Source: Bordetella parapertussis
GTDB lineage: Bacteria; Acidobacteriota; Terriglobia; Bryobacterales; Bryobacteraceae
DNA length: 64,000 nt
NCBI GenBank assembly: GCA_943328975.2
Contig: CALQCC020000013.1
Coordinates: forward strand, 1 to 64,000
Direction: 5' to 3'
A program made the translations under genes and the position numbers. The notes under the pieces were generated by a model. That model saw only the letters and a list, made by a program, of their open reading frames with translations, made no database searches and was not told the origin of the DNA. Positions within the stretch are counted from its first letter, which is position 1. Every line of letters starts with the position of its first letter. Below, in pieces: positions 27,937-37,630 of the stretch.

Positions 27937-27987
27937 ATGAGATCTCATAGCTCATGAACTTTCATGAGCTATTCCTGAATTCTCAGG
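27937..27987. promoter_or_regulatory. Cluster of three inverted repeats (candidate enhancer-binding sites)
   Basis: ATGAGATCTCAT; TAGCTCATGA-actt-TCATGAGCTA; CCTGA-attc-TCAGG. Confidence 0.65.
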
Positions 27988-28000
27988 TTATGATCCAGAG

Positions 28001-29620
28001 GTGAGCGCCGCGACCCCAAACATGGAACCCCTGCCGTCGATCATCCTTGCCCTGGCCGAGCAGCGCGCCCTGAGCGCGGTCCTTAAAACGATCATGGACA
28101 CGGTTGCGCGCCAACCGGGCGTGGCACTGGCTCGGCTGTGGTTGCGGGAACCCGACGAGGCCTGCCCGGTGTGTTCGGCAGGCGAGCCGAATCCTCAGCC
28201 AGCGGTCCATTTGCGCGCCAGTGGAGGCACACCGCTCTCGACCGAGGCAGACTGGTCGCGCATCGACGGGTCTTTCCATCGCATTCCTCTGACGCCCAAC
28301 CACCTCAAGATTGCTCACATCGCGAGCACGGGCGAATCCATTCTGATCCCGCGACTTTCCGAAGATCACAAGTGGGTCCGCTATCCGGAATGGGCGCGCA
28401 GCGAGGAACTGGTCAGCTTCGCGGGACACGCCTTGTTATTCCGAGGCGAAGTCTTGGGCGTATTGGCCGTCTTCCGCCGGACGCCCGCCGACGAAAATTG
28501 CTTCACGTGGCTGCGCACCATGGCCACCGCCGCGGCGATCGCCATTGCGAACGCCAGAGCTTTCGAAGAGAACGAATTACTGCGCCACCAACTGGAACAG
28601 GAACGGGACTACCTGCGGGAGGAAGTGGAAGCTACCGGATCGTTCGGTGACATCCTGGGCCGGAGTCCCGCACTGAGGCGCGTGTTGCAGCAAGTGGAAT
28701 TGGTGGCTGCCACGGAGGCGAATGTTTTGGTGTTGGGCGAGAGTGGCTCGGGCAAGGAACTCATCGCCCGGGCGATTCACCAGCGCAGTCCGCGGTCTCG
28801 AAAGCCGCTGGTGAAGGTAAATTGCGGGTCGATTCCACGGGAACTCTTTGAGAGTGAATTCTTCGGCCACGTTCGCGGATCCTTCACCGGCGCTGTGCGC
28901 GATCGAGTGGGGCGATTTCAGCTTGCCGATGGGGGCACCTTGTTCCTGGACGAAGTGGGGGAAATACCTCTGGAGCTGCAATCGAAGCTCTTGCGCGTAT
29001 TGCAGGAAGGCGAATTCGAGAGGGTCGGGGATGAGGCCACGCGCCGAGTGAATGTGCGTGTGGTAGCCGCCACCAACCGCGATCTGCGCAAGGAAGTGGA
29101 CGAGGGACGTTTCCGCCTGGACCTCTACTACCGGCTGGGAGTATTTCCCATGGAGGTGCCCCCACTCCGCGACCGCAGAGAAGACATCCCGGAGCTGATT
29201 GCGCATTTCGTGCGCCAGGCCAGCGCTCGATTCCACGTTGCGCCACCGGGGGTGTCCCATCGCGAGATCGAACGCGCGCAGCAATATGATTGGCCAGGCA
29301 ATGTGCGCGAGTTGCAGAACGTGGTCGAACGCGCCGTCATCGTCTCGGTTGGGGGAAAGCTGACCTTCGATTTGCCGCAAGCGGGACGGCCGCGAAGCAA
29401 ACAAGAGGATCGCGCCGTTTTCCCCGCCGCATCAGAGGGAGTGATCTCGGAGAAGGAATGGCGGGAGCGGGAACGCGCCAACGTAGTGGCGGCCCTTCTT
29501 CAGGCCAATTCTCGAATCTCGGGTGAAGGCGGCGCCGCGGAACTGCTGGGGATTCATCCCGCCACCTTAGCCTCCCGCCTCAAGGCGTTAGGAATCGAGC
29601 GGCGGGACATCCTCAAGTAA
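28001..29620 (+). CDS. Sigma54-dependent transcriptional regulator with N-terminal GAF-like region
   Basis: [21 protein letters not shown] loop, [13 protein letters not shown]-terminal Fis-type HTH ([21 protein letters not shown]). Confidence 0.95.
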   Translation: MSAATPNMEPLPSIILALAEQRALSAVLKTIMDTVARQPGVALARLWLREPDEACPVCSAGEPNPQPAVHLRASGGTPLSTEADWSRIDGSFHRIPLTPNHLKIAHIASTGESILIPRLSEDHKWVRYPEWARSEELVSFAGHALLFRGEVLGVLAVFRRTPADENCFTWLRTMATAAAIAIANARAFEENELLRHQLEQERDYLREEVEATGSFGDILGRSPALRRVLQQVELVAATEANVLVLGESGSGKELIARAIHQRSPRSRKPLVKVNCGSIPRELFESEFFGHVRGSFTGAVRDRVGRFQLADGGTLFLDEVGEIPLELQSKLLRVLQEGEFERVGDEATRRVNVRVVAATNRDLRKEVDEGRFRLDLYYRLGVFPMEVPPLRDRREDIPELIAHFVRQASARFHVAPPGVSHREIERAQQYDWPGNVRELQNVVERAVIVSVGGKLTFDLPQAGRPRSKQEDRAVFPAASEGVISEKEWRERERANVVAALLQANSRISGEGGAAELLGIHPATLASRLKALGIERRDILK

Positions 29621-29654
29621 CGTCGCACACCCGAACTGCCGATAAACAAGGTGC

Positions 29655-30365
29655 ATGTCTTCAGCTTCAGCAGGTCGGTTCCAAGATCACTACGAGGTGC
29701 TCGGGGTAGAGCACAAAGCGGGTTCGGATGCGATCCAAGTCGCCTACGCGCGCTTGGCCGACAAGTACAATCCCAGGACCGGCGTGATGCCGGATCTGGA
29801 AAAATATGAATCGATCTTGCTGGCGTTCGAGGTTCTTTCAGACCCGGAACTGCGCCTCGATTTCGACAAACTGAAGGGCATTGGAGAAGAAGACAAGCCC
29901 AAGTTCAGCGGGATGCCCTTTTTTGAGGCCTACCAACGCGATACCCATTTGCGTATCGCGCTGCTGTGCGTCCTGTATGACCGGCGGCGGTCAAAGCCCT
30001 TCACGCCCGCGCTTTCCATGCGGCATTTGGAAGCCATCTTCAGCGCCTCCACGCAGGAACTCAACCTGGCACTGTGGTATCTGAAGCAGCGCGAGCTGGT
30101 CATCGCCGACGACAAGAGTAGCCTGCAGATCAGCGTAGATGGGATGGACTATCTGGAAGCCAACCCGCCCTCTCCGGAGTTAGTGCTGCCGATGATCCGG
30201 GCAGCTGGGTTAGCAGGGCAGGCGCCGGAAGTTCCTGAACGCACAACAGAAACTGCAGTGGTAGAGACCGAGCCCGAAGCACCTCCGCCACCGGTCCCCA
30301 GTCAGAGCGCCTTGGGTTCGGCAGCGCGCATCGGAGATCTGCTCGCGCGCCGCAAGGTCAGCTAG
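29655..30365 (+). CDS. J-domain-like protein lacking canonical HPD
   Basis: DHYEVLGVEHKAGSDAIQVAYARLADKYNPRTG...LLAFEVLSDPELRLDFD. Confidence 0.75.
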   Translation: MSSASAGRFQDHYEVLGVEHKAGSDAIQVAYARLADKYNPRTGVMPDLEKYESILLAFEVLSDPELRLDFDKLKGIGEEDKPKFSGMPFFEAYQRDTHLRIALLCVLYDRRRSKPFTPALSMRHLEAIFSASTQELNLALWYLKQRELVIADDKSSLQISVDGMDYLEANPPSPELVLPMIRAAGLAGQAPEVPERTTETAVVETEPEAPPPPVPSQSALGSAARIGDLLARRKVS

Positions 30366-30404
30366 AGCTTTTCGTTGGCCGCGCCCTGTCCGAACGTGAA
30401 ATAA

Positions 30405-31190
30405 TTGGCGGCTGTGAACGCTTCCGATCTACTGGCCCTCGCCAGAACCAAAATGCAGCGGCTGTCTGAGCTGCCCGCCGAGATTCGACCTGTAACCCTC
30501 GACACCGCCTACGATGTGCAGGCAGAGCTGATCCCCAAGCTGCTGGCCCACTTTGGCGGCTCGGCAATCGGGTACAAGATCGCATGCACCAATGAAATCG
30601 CGCAGCGGCAGTTGCACGTAGATCATCCGTTCTTCGGCCGCCTGCTCTCCGCGACCACCCAGACCAGTCCCGCGCGCATCGCCTCGGGAGAATACTTCAT
30701 GCGGGTGATGGAAGCCGAGTTTGCGTTCCAGATGTCGGCCGATCTGCCTCCCTCGGGCGCACTACGCACTCGCGAAGAAGTCGCGGACTCAGTCGCGGGC
30801 GTCATGCCGGGCATTGAAGTCGTCGACAGCCGCTTCGATAGCTGGACCACTGTGGGCACGCCTTCCCTGATCGCCGACAATGCCTGCCACGCGGCGTGGA
30901 TTCGCGGACCTCTGGTAAAGGACTGGCGAGGGCTCGATCTGGCGACCCAGAAAGTCCGGCTGATCATCAACGGTGAGGTGAAAGGTGAAGGCACCGGAGC
31001 CGCCGTGTTGGGGCATCCGTTGAACGGCTTGACTTGGCTGGCCAACGCATTGAACGCCCGGGGTCTGGGGTTGCGTGCGGGCGATTGCATCACCACCGGC
31101 GTGACCACCGACATCTATCTGGCCGGTCCCGGGGATCGCGTGGTCGCCGACTTTGGGTCGGTAGGAAGTGTAGAGCTGGCGATTGACTGA
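30405..31190 (+). CDS. 2-keto-4-pentenoate hydratase / fumarylacetoacetase-family protein
   Basis: IGYKIACTNEIAQRQLHVDHPFFGRLL; VMPGIEVVDSRF; GDCITTGVTTDIYLAGPGDRVVADFGSVGSVEL. Confidence 0.85.
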   Translation: MAAVNASDLLALARTKMQRLSELPAEIRPVTLDTAYDVQAELIPKLLAHFGGSAIGYKIACTNEIAQRQLHVDHPFFGRLLSATTQTSPARIASGEYFMRVMEAEFAFQMSADLPPSGALRTREEVADSVAGVMPGIEVVDSRFDSWTTVGTPSLIADNACHAAWIRGPLVKDWRGLDLATQKVRLIINGEVKGEGTGAAVLGHPLNGLTWLANALNARGLGLRAGDCITTGVTTDIYLAGPGDRVVADFGSVGSVELAID

Positions 31191-31282
31191 AGTAAGGTGG
31201 CTTTTCGCCGAGCGAACGGTGCGCTAGAATCAGTGGACGAATTCGGAACGGCTGTCTGAATCAAAACTTTGGGGGCTTTGAA

Positions 31283-31690
31283 ATGCGAGCATATTTGACA
31301 TTAGCGGCGGGATTGATTGTTTTAGCAGCGGTGCCGGTTTTTGCGCACCACTCCATTGATGCGGAGTTCGACCGCAATAAGCCGATCACGGTCAGCGGCA
31401 CAATCACCAAGATCGAATGGATGAACCCGCACATTTGGATCTATCTGGATGTCAAAGACAAAGACGGCAAGATGGTCAAGTGGCAATTCGAAGGCGGTCC
31501 CCCGAACGCACTGCGCCGCGGCGGCTGGAATCGCGATTCGCTGAAGGAAGGCGATCAGGTAACGGTGCGCGGCATCATGTCCAAGGTGGAAGCCGGTCTC
31601 AGCGCAACCACGGGCAACGCACAGGAAGTCACGCTGCCGGGCGGTCGCAAGGTGCTGGCGGGCCAGGCCGAAGACGGCAAAGCCAAGTAG
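31283..31690 (+). CDS. Exported DUF6152-like protein, copy 1
   Basis: AHHSIDAEFDRNKPITVSGTITKIEWMNPHIWIYLDV. Confidence 0.85.
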   Translation: MRAYLTLAAGLIVLAAVPVFAHHSIDAEFDRNKPITVSGTITKIEWMNPHIWIYLDVKDKDGKMVKWQFEGGPPNALRRGGWNRDSLKEGDQVTVRGIMSKVEAGLSATTGNAQEVTLPGGRKVLAGQAEDGKAK

Positions 31691-31725
31691 CCGTTCTGTT
31701 AACATCGAGGCTAGAGAGAGTATCC

Positions 31726-32127
31726 ATGCGCGCAAAACTGAACTTATTGGGAGCCGTTGTTCTGGTCGCCGTTGCTGCACCGGTGTTCGCACATCATTCC
31801 TTTGATGCCGAATTCGACCGCAAGAAGCCGGTCTCATTGACCGGAACGGTAACGAAGCTGGAATGGATGAACCCGCATGTGTGGGTCTACCTGAAAGTCG
31901 CCGATGCCTCTGGCAAACAGGTCACGTGGCAGTGTGAGAACGGTGCCCCCAACATGCTGAAGCGCGCCGGCTGGAATCGCGAATCGATCAAAGAAGGCGA
32001 CCAAATCACCATCGACGGCAGTTTGGCCAAGGATGGCTCGAACACCTGCAACGCGACAACCTTGGTCCTGGCCGACGGCAAGAAAGTATTCGCTGGTTCT
32101 TCTGGCGGCGACGGCAAGGCGAAATAG
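31726..32127 (+). CDS. Exported DUF6152-like protein, copy 2
   Basis: AHHSFDAEFDRKKPVSLTGTVTKLEWMNPHVWVYLKV. Confidence 0.85.
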   Translation: MRAKLNLLGAVVLVAVAAPVFAHHSFDAEFDRKKPVSLTGTVTKLEWMNPHVWVYLKVADASGKQVTWQCENGAPNMLKRAGWNRESIKEGDQITIDGSLAKDGSNTCNATTLVLADGKKVFAGSSGGDGKAK

Positions 32128-32130
32128 CGA

Positions 32131-32496
32131 GTGGCAGCAGCTAACCGGGTCGTCGCGGTCATGGACGACCTGTTCTTTACCGTCAAAATCCTGGACGCAG
32201 CCAAGCGGGCCGGGCTCACAGTTGACTTTGTCAAAAGCGAAATTGACGCACTAGACAAAGCTCGTACTGCGCCCGCGCTGATGATTCTCGATCTGAACTG
32301 TGGCGCGGTGGAACCGCTACACCTCATCGCGGCGCTGAAGGCCGATCCAGAAACCAAGCGGATCAACCTGATCGGCTACATCTCCCACGTTCAAGGCGAG
32401 TTGAAAGTGCAGGCGCAACAGGCCGGATGCGACATGGTCCTGGCACGCTCGGCGTTTTCGCAAAACTTGCCGCAACTCTTGAAACGCTACGCTTAG
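32131..32496 (+). CDS. Receiver-like (REC fold) single-domain protein
   Basis: GTG start; VAVMDDLFFTVKILDAAKRAG...ALMILDLNCGAVEPLHLIAALKADPETKRINLIGYISHV. Confidence 0.65.
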   Translation: MAAANRVVAVMDDLFFTVKILDAAKRAGLTVDFVKSEIDALDKARTAPALMILDLNCGAVEPLHLIAALKADPETKRINLIGYISHVQGELKVQAQQAGCDMVLARSAFSQNLPQLLKRYA

Positions 32497-33056
32497 GGCT
32501 TCTGCGTTTCTAACTGGCGTTTCGCGCGAGCAACGTCCTCTTGCAGTTGCTTGGTGATCTTCTCAGCTACGTCCGCACTGGCCCCTCGGAATTTTGCCCC
32601 GCCAGATTCCTGCGTAGTGGACCAGATCACATCTCCTTCTTTATTCACCAAGCGGACCGATGCCATGGCTTCGTGTTTGCGCTCATGAATGTTGACCGAT
32701 TCACTGTCCCCCACCGTCACTCCAGCGGACCGACTGGCCAGATTCGCGAGGGAGGAAGCATTGGACGACCGCGCTCCCGCACCCGTCGAAGCCCGCAGAG
32801 TGAGGCTATCGGAGGACTGGAATTGCTCCGTATAGACCAAATCCTCGGCGGCACCCCGCAAGAATGCGTCAGCGCGCTCGGGGTCCTCCGTGAGAACGTA
32901 CAACTTTGAGTTGTGCAGGCTGGCGATGATGAGTTCTCGCAACTGATCCGCCGACTCCCCGCCCGTGAGCCGCTCCACATGCACGCGCTTGAACGTAAGC
33001 AGATCATCCGCGCGTGCGGAAACAAGCAGCAACAGAGACAGAATCAGAGATCGCAT
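32493..33056 (-). CDS. Hypothetical exported protein
   Basis: Signal peptide MRSLILSLLLLVSARA; long ORF paired with the next gene. Confidence 0.65.
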   Translation of the reverse strand: MRSLILSLLLLVSARADDLLTFKRVHVERLTGGESADQLRELIIASLHNSKLYVLTEDPERADAFLRGAAEDLVYTEQFQSSDSLTLRASTGAGARSSNASSLANLASRSAGVTVGDSESVNIHERKHEAMASVRLVNKEGDVIWSTTQESGGAKFRGASADVAEKITKQLQEDVARAKRQLETQKP

Positions 33057-33057
33057 G

Positions 33058-33510
33058 TTAGTTCCCCGCCTTGCGGGCCTCCTGGTCTTGATATTCGACC
33101 TTCAATCCGGTGCGAGCTTCCAGCGCCACCAGCGCGGCTCGAATGGAGTTCTTGTCCACGCGGAACACCATCGCCTGCTGCATTCCCCGTTCATCGGTAT
33201 ACCCCACCGTTAGATAGTGACGCCGCGACTTACTCAGCAGGAAGATCGGTGACACAACCAGCGCCAGCGCCAAGCGGCGGTCCACCTGTTGCCCGTACTC
33301 GAGCAAGTTCACTCGATCATAGGGAACCCGCAGCTGCGACTTGTCCGCGTAGAAAGCGAAATAGCGATCATCGGAGAGCTCAATCCGCCCCCCTGCCCCG
33401 GCGCGCATCCCCGCAGTGGTTCCGCCGACATAGTCGACCTCTGTCTGCGCGAACAGCGAGGCAGCCGTAAGAAGGAGCAAAGTGACCGACCGAATCCGCA
33501 TGAGATTCAT
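33058..33510 (-). CDS. Hypothetical exported protein
   Basis: Signal peptide MRIRSVTLLLLTAASLFAQ; adjacent to previous ORF. Confidence 0.65.
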   Translation of the reverse strand: MNLMRIRSVTLLLLTAASLFAQTEVDYVGGTTAGMRAGAGGRIELSDDRYFAFYADKSQLRVPYDRVNLLEYGQQVDRRLALALVVSPIFLLSKSRRHYLTVGYTDERGMQQAMVFRVDKNSIRAALVALEARTGLKVEYQDQEARKAGN

Positions 33511-33631
33511 GTGGAGATTCTGGCATCGAAATCTCACTTTGAAGTTTGAGAATAGCCCGAAACATCCGGCGGATTTCCCTGACCGCGCTCCAAAGGCCCC
33601 TGCGCTATACTCGATGGCTGCTGGAGCTCTC

Positions 33632-34669
33632 ATGAAAACTACCTCTCTCTCGTTCGCCGCCATCCTCCTCGCCGGAGCCGCCTACGCGCAGGTCACCCCG
33701 GAGATCGCAAAACAACTGGTCAACATCGGCCGTGGAGTATGCGTCCCGCAAACGGCGCAAGTGTACCGGCCGCTGCATGGGAATCCGCCCTACACCGGCG
33801 TGAACATCGCACGGGACCAGAAATTCGGACCCAACGCCCTGGATGTGGCGGATGTTTTCTCGGCGGAAAAGGGCGGCGGCAATCGGACGGTGCTCATCTA
33901 TAGTCCGGGCGGCACTGGCAATAAGCTGCAGGGCGGTCCCAATGGCGATGTCTTCTATGACAACGTCATGTTGTGGGCGACGAAGAATGACATGGTCGGC
34001 GTCCTGATGCAGCGCCATGCGGGCGCGAACTGGGACGATCCAGGCAAAGACGTCGGGCTGCTGGTGAAGTGGGTGCAGGAGAACATCAAGAAGTTCAAGG
34101 GCAATCCGGATCGCATCTTCATTTGGTCGCAATCGGCGGGCAATCAACCTATCGCGATTTACATGGCGCATCGGGAATTGCAGGGGCCGAAGGGCTCGGG
34201 CGTGAAGGGTGTCATCTTCATGTCGTCGCCGGGATTCAGCATTCTGCCGGCGGTTCCCCCTGCGGCGGCGAATGGCTTTGGGACGTGCAACAATCCCGAC
34301 GGTTCGCCGTTTGTGGCGGCTCCCGCAGCAGCCAAGGGTGGTGCACCGAAGGGTGACGCAGTCGCCAAGGGTGGTGGTGGCGGCAGAGGTAAGGCTGCAC
34401 AGCCGGACGAAGCCACGCTGCTCGCGCGCTCCAATCTGGCGGGCCTGCAGAAGTCGAAGGCGCAGTTCTTCGTCTCGGCGGCGGAACTGGATCCTCCGGG
34501 CGTGATCGCATTCGCCGAAACCCTGCGCGACCAGTTGTGCGCCGCGAAGCATTGTCCGCAGTACGCGTTGATCAAGGACCACAGCCACATCTCTGAAGTG
34601 ATGTCGCCCAACACGACGGACGTCAGCGTCACCGGACCGATCCTCAAATGGATCAAGAGCGTGAAGTAA
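33632..34669 (+). CDS. Exported alpha/beta-hydrolase-like protein
   Basis: Signal peptide MKTTSLSFAAILLAGAAYA; nucleophile elbow-like IWSQSAGNQP; C-terminal DHSHISEVMSP. Confidence 0.75.
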   Translation: MKTTSLSFAAILLAGAAYAQVTPEIAKQLVNIGRGVCVPQTAQVYRPLHGNPPYTGVNIARDQKFGPNALDVADVFSAEKGGGNRTVLIYSPGGTGNKLQGGPNGDVFYDNVMLWATKNDMVGVLMQRHAGANWDDPGKDVGLLVKWVQENIKKFKGNPDRIFIWSQSAGNQPIAIYMAHRELQGPKGSGVKGVIFMSSPGFSILPAVPPAAANGFGTCNNPDGSPFVAAPAAAKGGAPKGDAVAKGGGGGRGKAAQPDEATLLARSNLAGLQKSKAQFFVSAAELDPPGVIAFAETLRDQLCAAKHCPQYALIKDHSHISEVMSPNTTDVSVTGPILKWIKSVK

Positions 34670-36480
34670 GCGCCGGCATTCGTGAGGGCCTGCTCTCCCT
34701 CGTCGTTGTCCTAGGCTTGGCGCTGTTGCTAAGCACCGAAGCGTTAAGTCTATTCGGTGCGCTTCAGCGCCCCTGGGTCGCTCTCTATTGGATCGCCGTG
34801 TTCGCCGCAGGCGGCAGCCATCTCCGAAGATTCGTCCGATCCTCTTTCGGCCAAAAACGCCAGTTCGATCCCATCGTCGCGTTGTGCTGCGCCGCCATCG
34901 GCGGGATCCTGCTGCTGACGGGCATCACGGCGTGGTTCAGTCCTCCCAACAGTTCCGACGCCATGGCGTACCACTTGCCGCGCGTCCTCTATTGGGCGCA
35001 GCAGGGGAGCGTCCGCTTCTTCCCCACGCAGTATCTAAACCAGATCATGCTGCAACCGCTGGCCGAATACGCGATGCTGCATTTGTACTTACTGGCGGAT
35101 TCCGACCGCCTGATCAACTTCGTGCAGTGGGGTGCGGCGTTTGGCAGCATCGTCGGGGTCTCAGCAGTGGCCGGACTGCTGGGTGCGAATCCACGGGGAC
35201 AGGCGATCGCCGCCTTATTTTGCGCCACGTTACCGGCGGGGATCCTAGCGGCCTCAGGAGCCAAGAATGAATGGGTGCTGGCACTGTGGTTAATCTGTGC
35301 CGCCTTCTTTGCGATTCGATTCAACACCACCGGACAGCGTCGCGATGCCGCCCTGCTTGGGATCGCCATGGGCTGCGCGCTGCTCACCAAGGCCACCGCA
35401 TACCTGTTTCTTCCGCCCTTGCTAGTCGCCGTATTTCTCGGCCTGAGTAAGATCGCCTTCCAAACGCGCATTCGCGGAACACTGCTGGCTCTAGCGTTCG
35501 TCGCAGGAATCAACGCGCCCCATTATACGCGCAACTACGACCTGAGCGGCTCCATCCTGGGCTTCGATTCCGCGCAAGGTGACAGCTACTTCCGCTGGCG
35601 GAACGAAACGTTCGGCTGGAAACAAACGGTCTCGAATGCGCTGCGCCATCTTTCCGAACAACTCGGCGCGCGCAATGAGCGATGGAACCAGGGCGTGTTT
35701 GAAGCAGTCCTCTCGCTTCACTCTGGACTGAAGATCAACCCCAACGATCCGGGCACAACCTGGCCAGGGGAGCAGTTCACCGCACCCAAGAACGCCAATC
35801 ACGAATCGAACACCCCGAATCGCTGGCACCTTCTCGCACTACTCGCGCTGTGCTGCTTACTGCCCCGACGGACAAGAACCTACGCAGCCGGAGTCGCCGC
35901 CGGCTTTGTCGCGTTCTGCTTCTATCTGAAGTGGCAACCCTTCATGGCTCGCATGCTGTTGCCGCTGTTCGTAGTCAGCGCTCCGCTGGCCGGCGTCGTC
36001 CGCTTCCCTTCAGCATTCTTGACCACAGCCGCCCAGTTGGGACTCTGTCTACTACTCCTGGATAGCGCCCGGTTGCCCGCGCTGCAGAATTGGGTTCGCC
36101 CACTGGAGGGTCCGCAGAGCGTAATCAGCGCCCCCCGCGACGACCAATACTTCTCCGACCTAGGTCGATGGATGAATCAGGAGTCCTACGAAACATCCGC
36201 CGCCCTCCTGGCCGCGAGCAAATGCCGGACAGTGGGAATCGACATCACCAACCTGCAACTCGAATATCCCTTGATGGCACTGCTCCGCGAAAAAGTATCC
36301 GACGCCGCCTTCATCCACACTGGCGTCGAAAACGCGTCAAAACGATACCGCCAGCCCTCATCCGAGGCTCCCTGCGCAGTGGTCTGCTTGGACTGCATGA
36401 ACGACGCTGCGCGAACCAGTCACTACTCCAACTTCGCTCGCTCGATTCCGGTGGACCGGTTTGTGGTCTACCTCCAATAA
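34648..36480 (+). CDS. Multi-TM GT39/GT-C-like membrane protein
   Basis: 610 aa, many hydrophobic segments; PNSSDAMAYHLPRVLYWAQQGSVRFFPTQYLNQIM. Confidence 0.7.
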   Translation: MDQEREVSAGIREGLLSLVVVLGLALLLSTEALSLFGALQRPWVALYWIAVFAAGGSHLRRFVRSSFGQKRQFDPIVALCCAAIGGILLLTGITAWFSPPNSSDAMAYHLPRVLYWAQQGSVRFFPTQYLNQIMLQPLAEYAMLHLYLLADSDRLINFVQWGAAFGSIVGVSAVAGLLGANPRGQAIAALFCATLPAGILAASGAKNEWVLALWLICAAFFAIRFNTTGQRRDAALLGIAMGCALLTKATAYLFLPPLLVAVFLGLSKIAFQTRIRGTLLALAFVAGINAPHYTRNYDLSGSILGFDSAQGDSYFRWRNETFGWKQTVSNALRHLSEQLGARNERWNQGVFEAVLSLHSGLKINPNDPGTTWPGEQFTAPKNANHESNTPNRWHLLALLALCCLLPRRTRTYAAGVAAGFVAFCFYLKWQPFMARMLLPLFVVSAPLAGVVRFPSAFLTTAAQLGLCLLLLDSARLPALQNWVRPLEGPQSVISAPRDDQYFSDLGRWMNQESYETSAALLAASKCRTVGIDITNLQLEYPLMALLREKVSDAAFIHTGVENASKRYRQPSSEAPCAVVCLDCMNDAARTSHYSNFARSIPVDRFVVYLQ

Positions 36481-36498
36481 AGGCGGCTAAAACCAAAA

Positions 36499-36528
36499 TT
36501 GACCCCATGCTCCCCGTTGTGATAGCCT
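36499..36528 (+). promoter_or_regulatory. Candidate promoter of the atp operon
   Basis: TTGACC, 18 bp, TAGCCT. Confidence 0.4.
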
Positions 36529-36590
36529 AAGCCTTTTGGGAGAGTCTGCTAAGTCTCTCAAAAGAAACCGTTGGCTCCCTGCATATCTGA

Positions 36591-37040
36591 ATGGAACAAA
36601 CGCTTCAAGCCCTCACTGGGATTTTGCTCAAAGCTATCCCGACCATAATTATTCTTGTCATACTGCATCAATTCTTAAAGGCCGTACTCTTCGGCCCCGC
36701 GGAAAAGATGCTGAAGGAACGAGACGCCCTGACGCATGGCGCGCGCAAGGCAGCGGAAGTGTCGCTGGCCAACGCGGAGCGCAAGACGCAGGAATACGAA
36801 GCCCAGTTCCGGGACGCCAAAGCTGTCGGCTATAAGGAACAGGAAGAAACCCGGCGCGTCTGGCTCACCGATCAAACCGAGCAGATGGCGCGGGCCAAAG
36901 CCGACGCCGACGCGCAGTTGGTTGCGACCAAGAAAGCCATCGCTGCTGACGTAGCTGCCGCGCGGATCACCCTGGAACAGAGCAGTCAAACCCTGGCCGA
37001 TCAAATCGCGACAGCGTTGCTATCCGGGAGGAAAGCATGA
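36591..37040 (+). CDS. atpF: F1Fo ATP synthase subunit b (first b-type)
   Basis: N-terminal TM, amphipathic helix VLFGPAEKMLKERDALTHGARKAAEVSLANAERKTQEYEAQF. Confidence 0.85.
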   Translation: MEQTLQALTGILLKAIPTIIILVILHQFLKAVLFGPAEKMLKERDALTHGARKAAEVSLANAERKTQEYEAQFRDAKAVGYKEQEETRRVWLTDQTEQMARAKADADAQLVATKKAIAADVAAARITLEQSSQTLADQIATALLSGRKA

Positions 37041-37630
37041 AGCGTCTCTTGTTGGTAGCTCTGTTGGCTGTCGGCAGTTCGTTGTACGCGCAGGAACCTG
37101 CGGAGCACGCGGAAGAATCCAAGGGCGAAATCGTCGTTCCGGACTCCTTAAAGTGGGCAAATTTTGCGATTCTGGCTGTTGGTTTGGGTTACATGATGGC
37201 CAAACTGCTGCCGAAGAATTTCGCCGAACGCACCGCCGCTATCCAAAAAGAAATCACCGAGGCGCAGACCGTGAAGCGCGACGCTGAAGCACGGGCCGCG
37301 AAAGTCGAAGCGCAAGTGAAATCGCTGGGCGCCGACATCGCGAATTTCCGTACCGAATCGGCCAAGGAAATGGCCCACGAAGGCGAACGCATCCGGCAGG
37401 AGACAGCCGCGCAGATCGCCCGTATCGGCGATCATGCGGCCATGGAAATCGAAACGGCGGGCAAGATCGCTCGTCGCGAATTGCGGCAGTATTCCTCGGA
37501 ATTGGCGCTGAAATTGGCTGAAGACCGCTTGCGGGCAAAGCTCGACGGCGCCACAGACGCCGCGCTGGTGGATGGATTTGTAGCCGATCTGGGCCGCCAA
37601 GACGCCTTTTCCAAAGAGAGGGCGAACTAA
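37037..37630 (+). CDS. atpF: F1Fo ATP synthase subunit b (second b-type)
   Basis: Signal-like N-terminus, TM segment, AERTAAIQKEITEAQTVKRDAEARAAKVEAQ. Confidence 0.88.
   Translation: MKRLLLVALLAVGSSLYAQEPAEHAEESKGEIVVPDSLKWANFAILAVGLGYMMAKLLPKNFAERTAAIQKEITEAQTVKRDAEARAAKVEAQVKSLGADIANFRTESAKEMAHEGERIRQETAAQIARIGDHAAMEIETAGKIARRELRQYSSELALKLAEDRLRAKLDGATDAALVDGFVADLGRQDAFSKERAN

Noticed and set aside
31417-31725. N-terminal extension of the 236-aa ORF ahead of DUF6152 copy 2
   Set aside because: Out-of-frame reading of DUF6152 copy 1; the real signal peptide starts at 31726.
34320-34400. GGTGG-rich repeats
   Set aside because: Low-complexity coding sequence (KGGGGGRGK) within the alpha/beta hydrolase.
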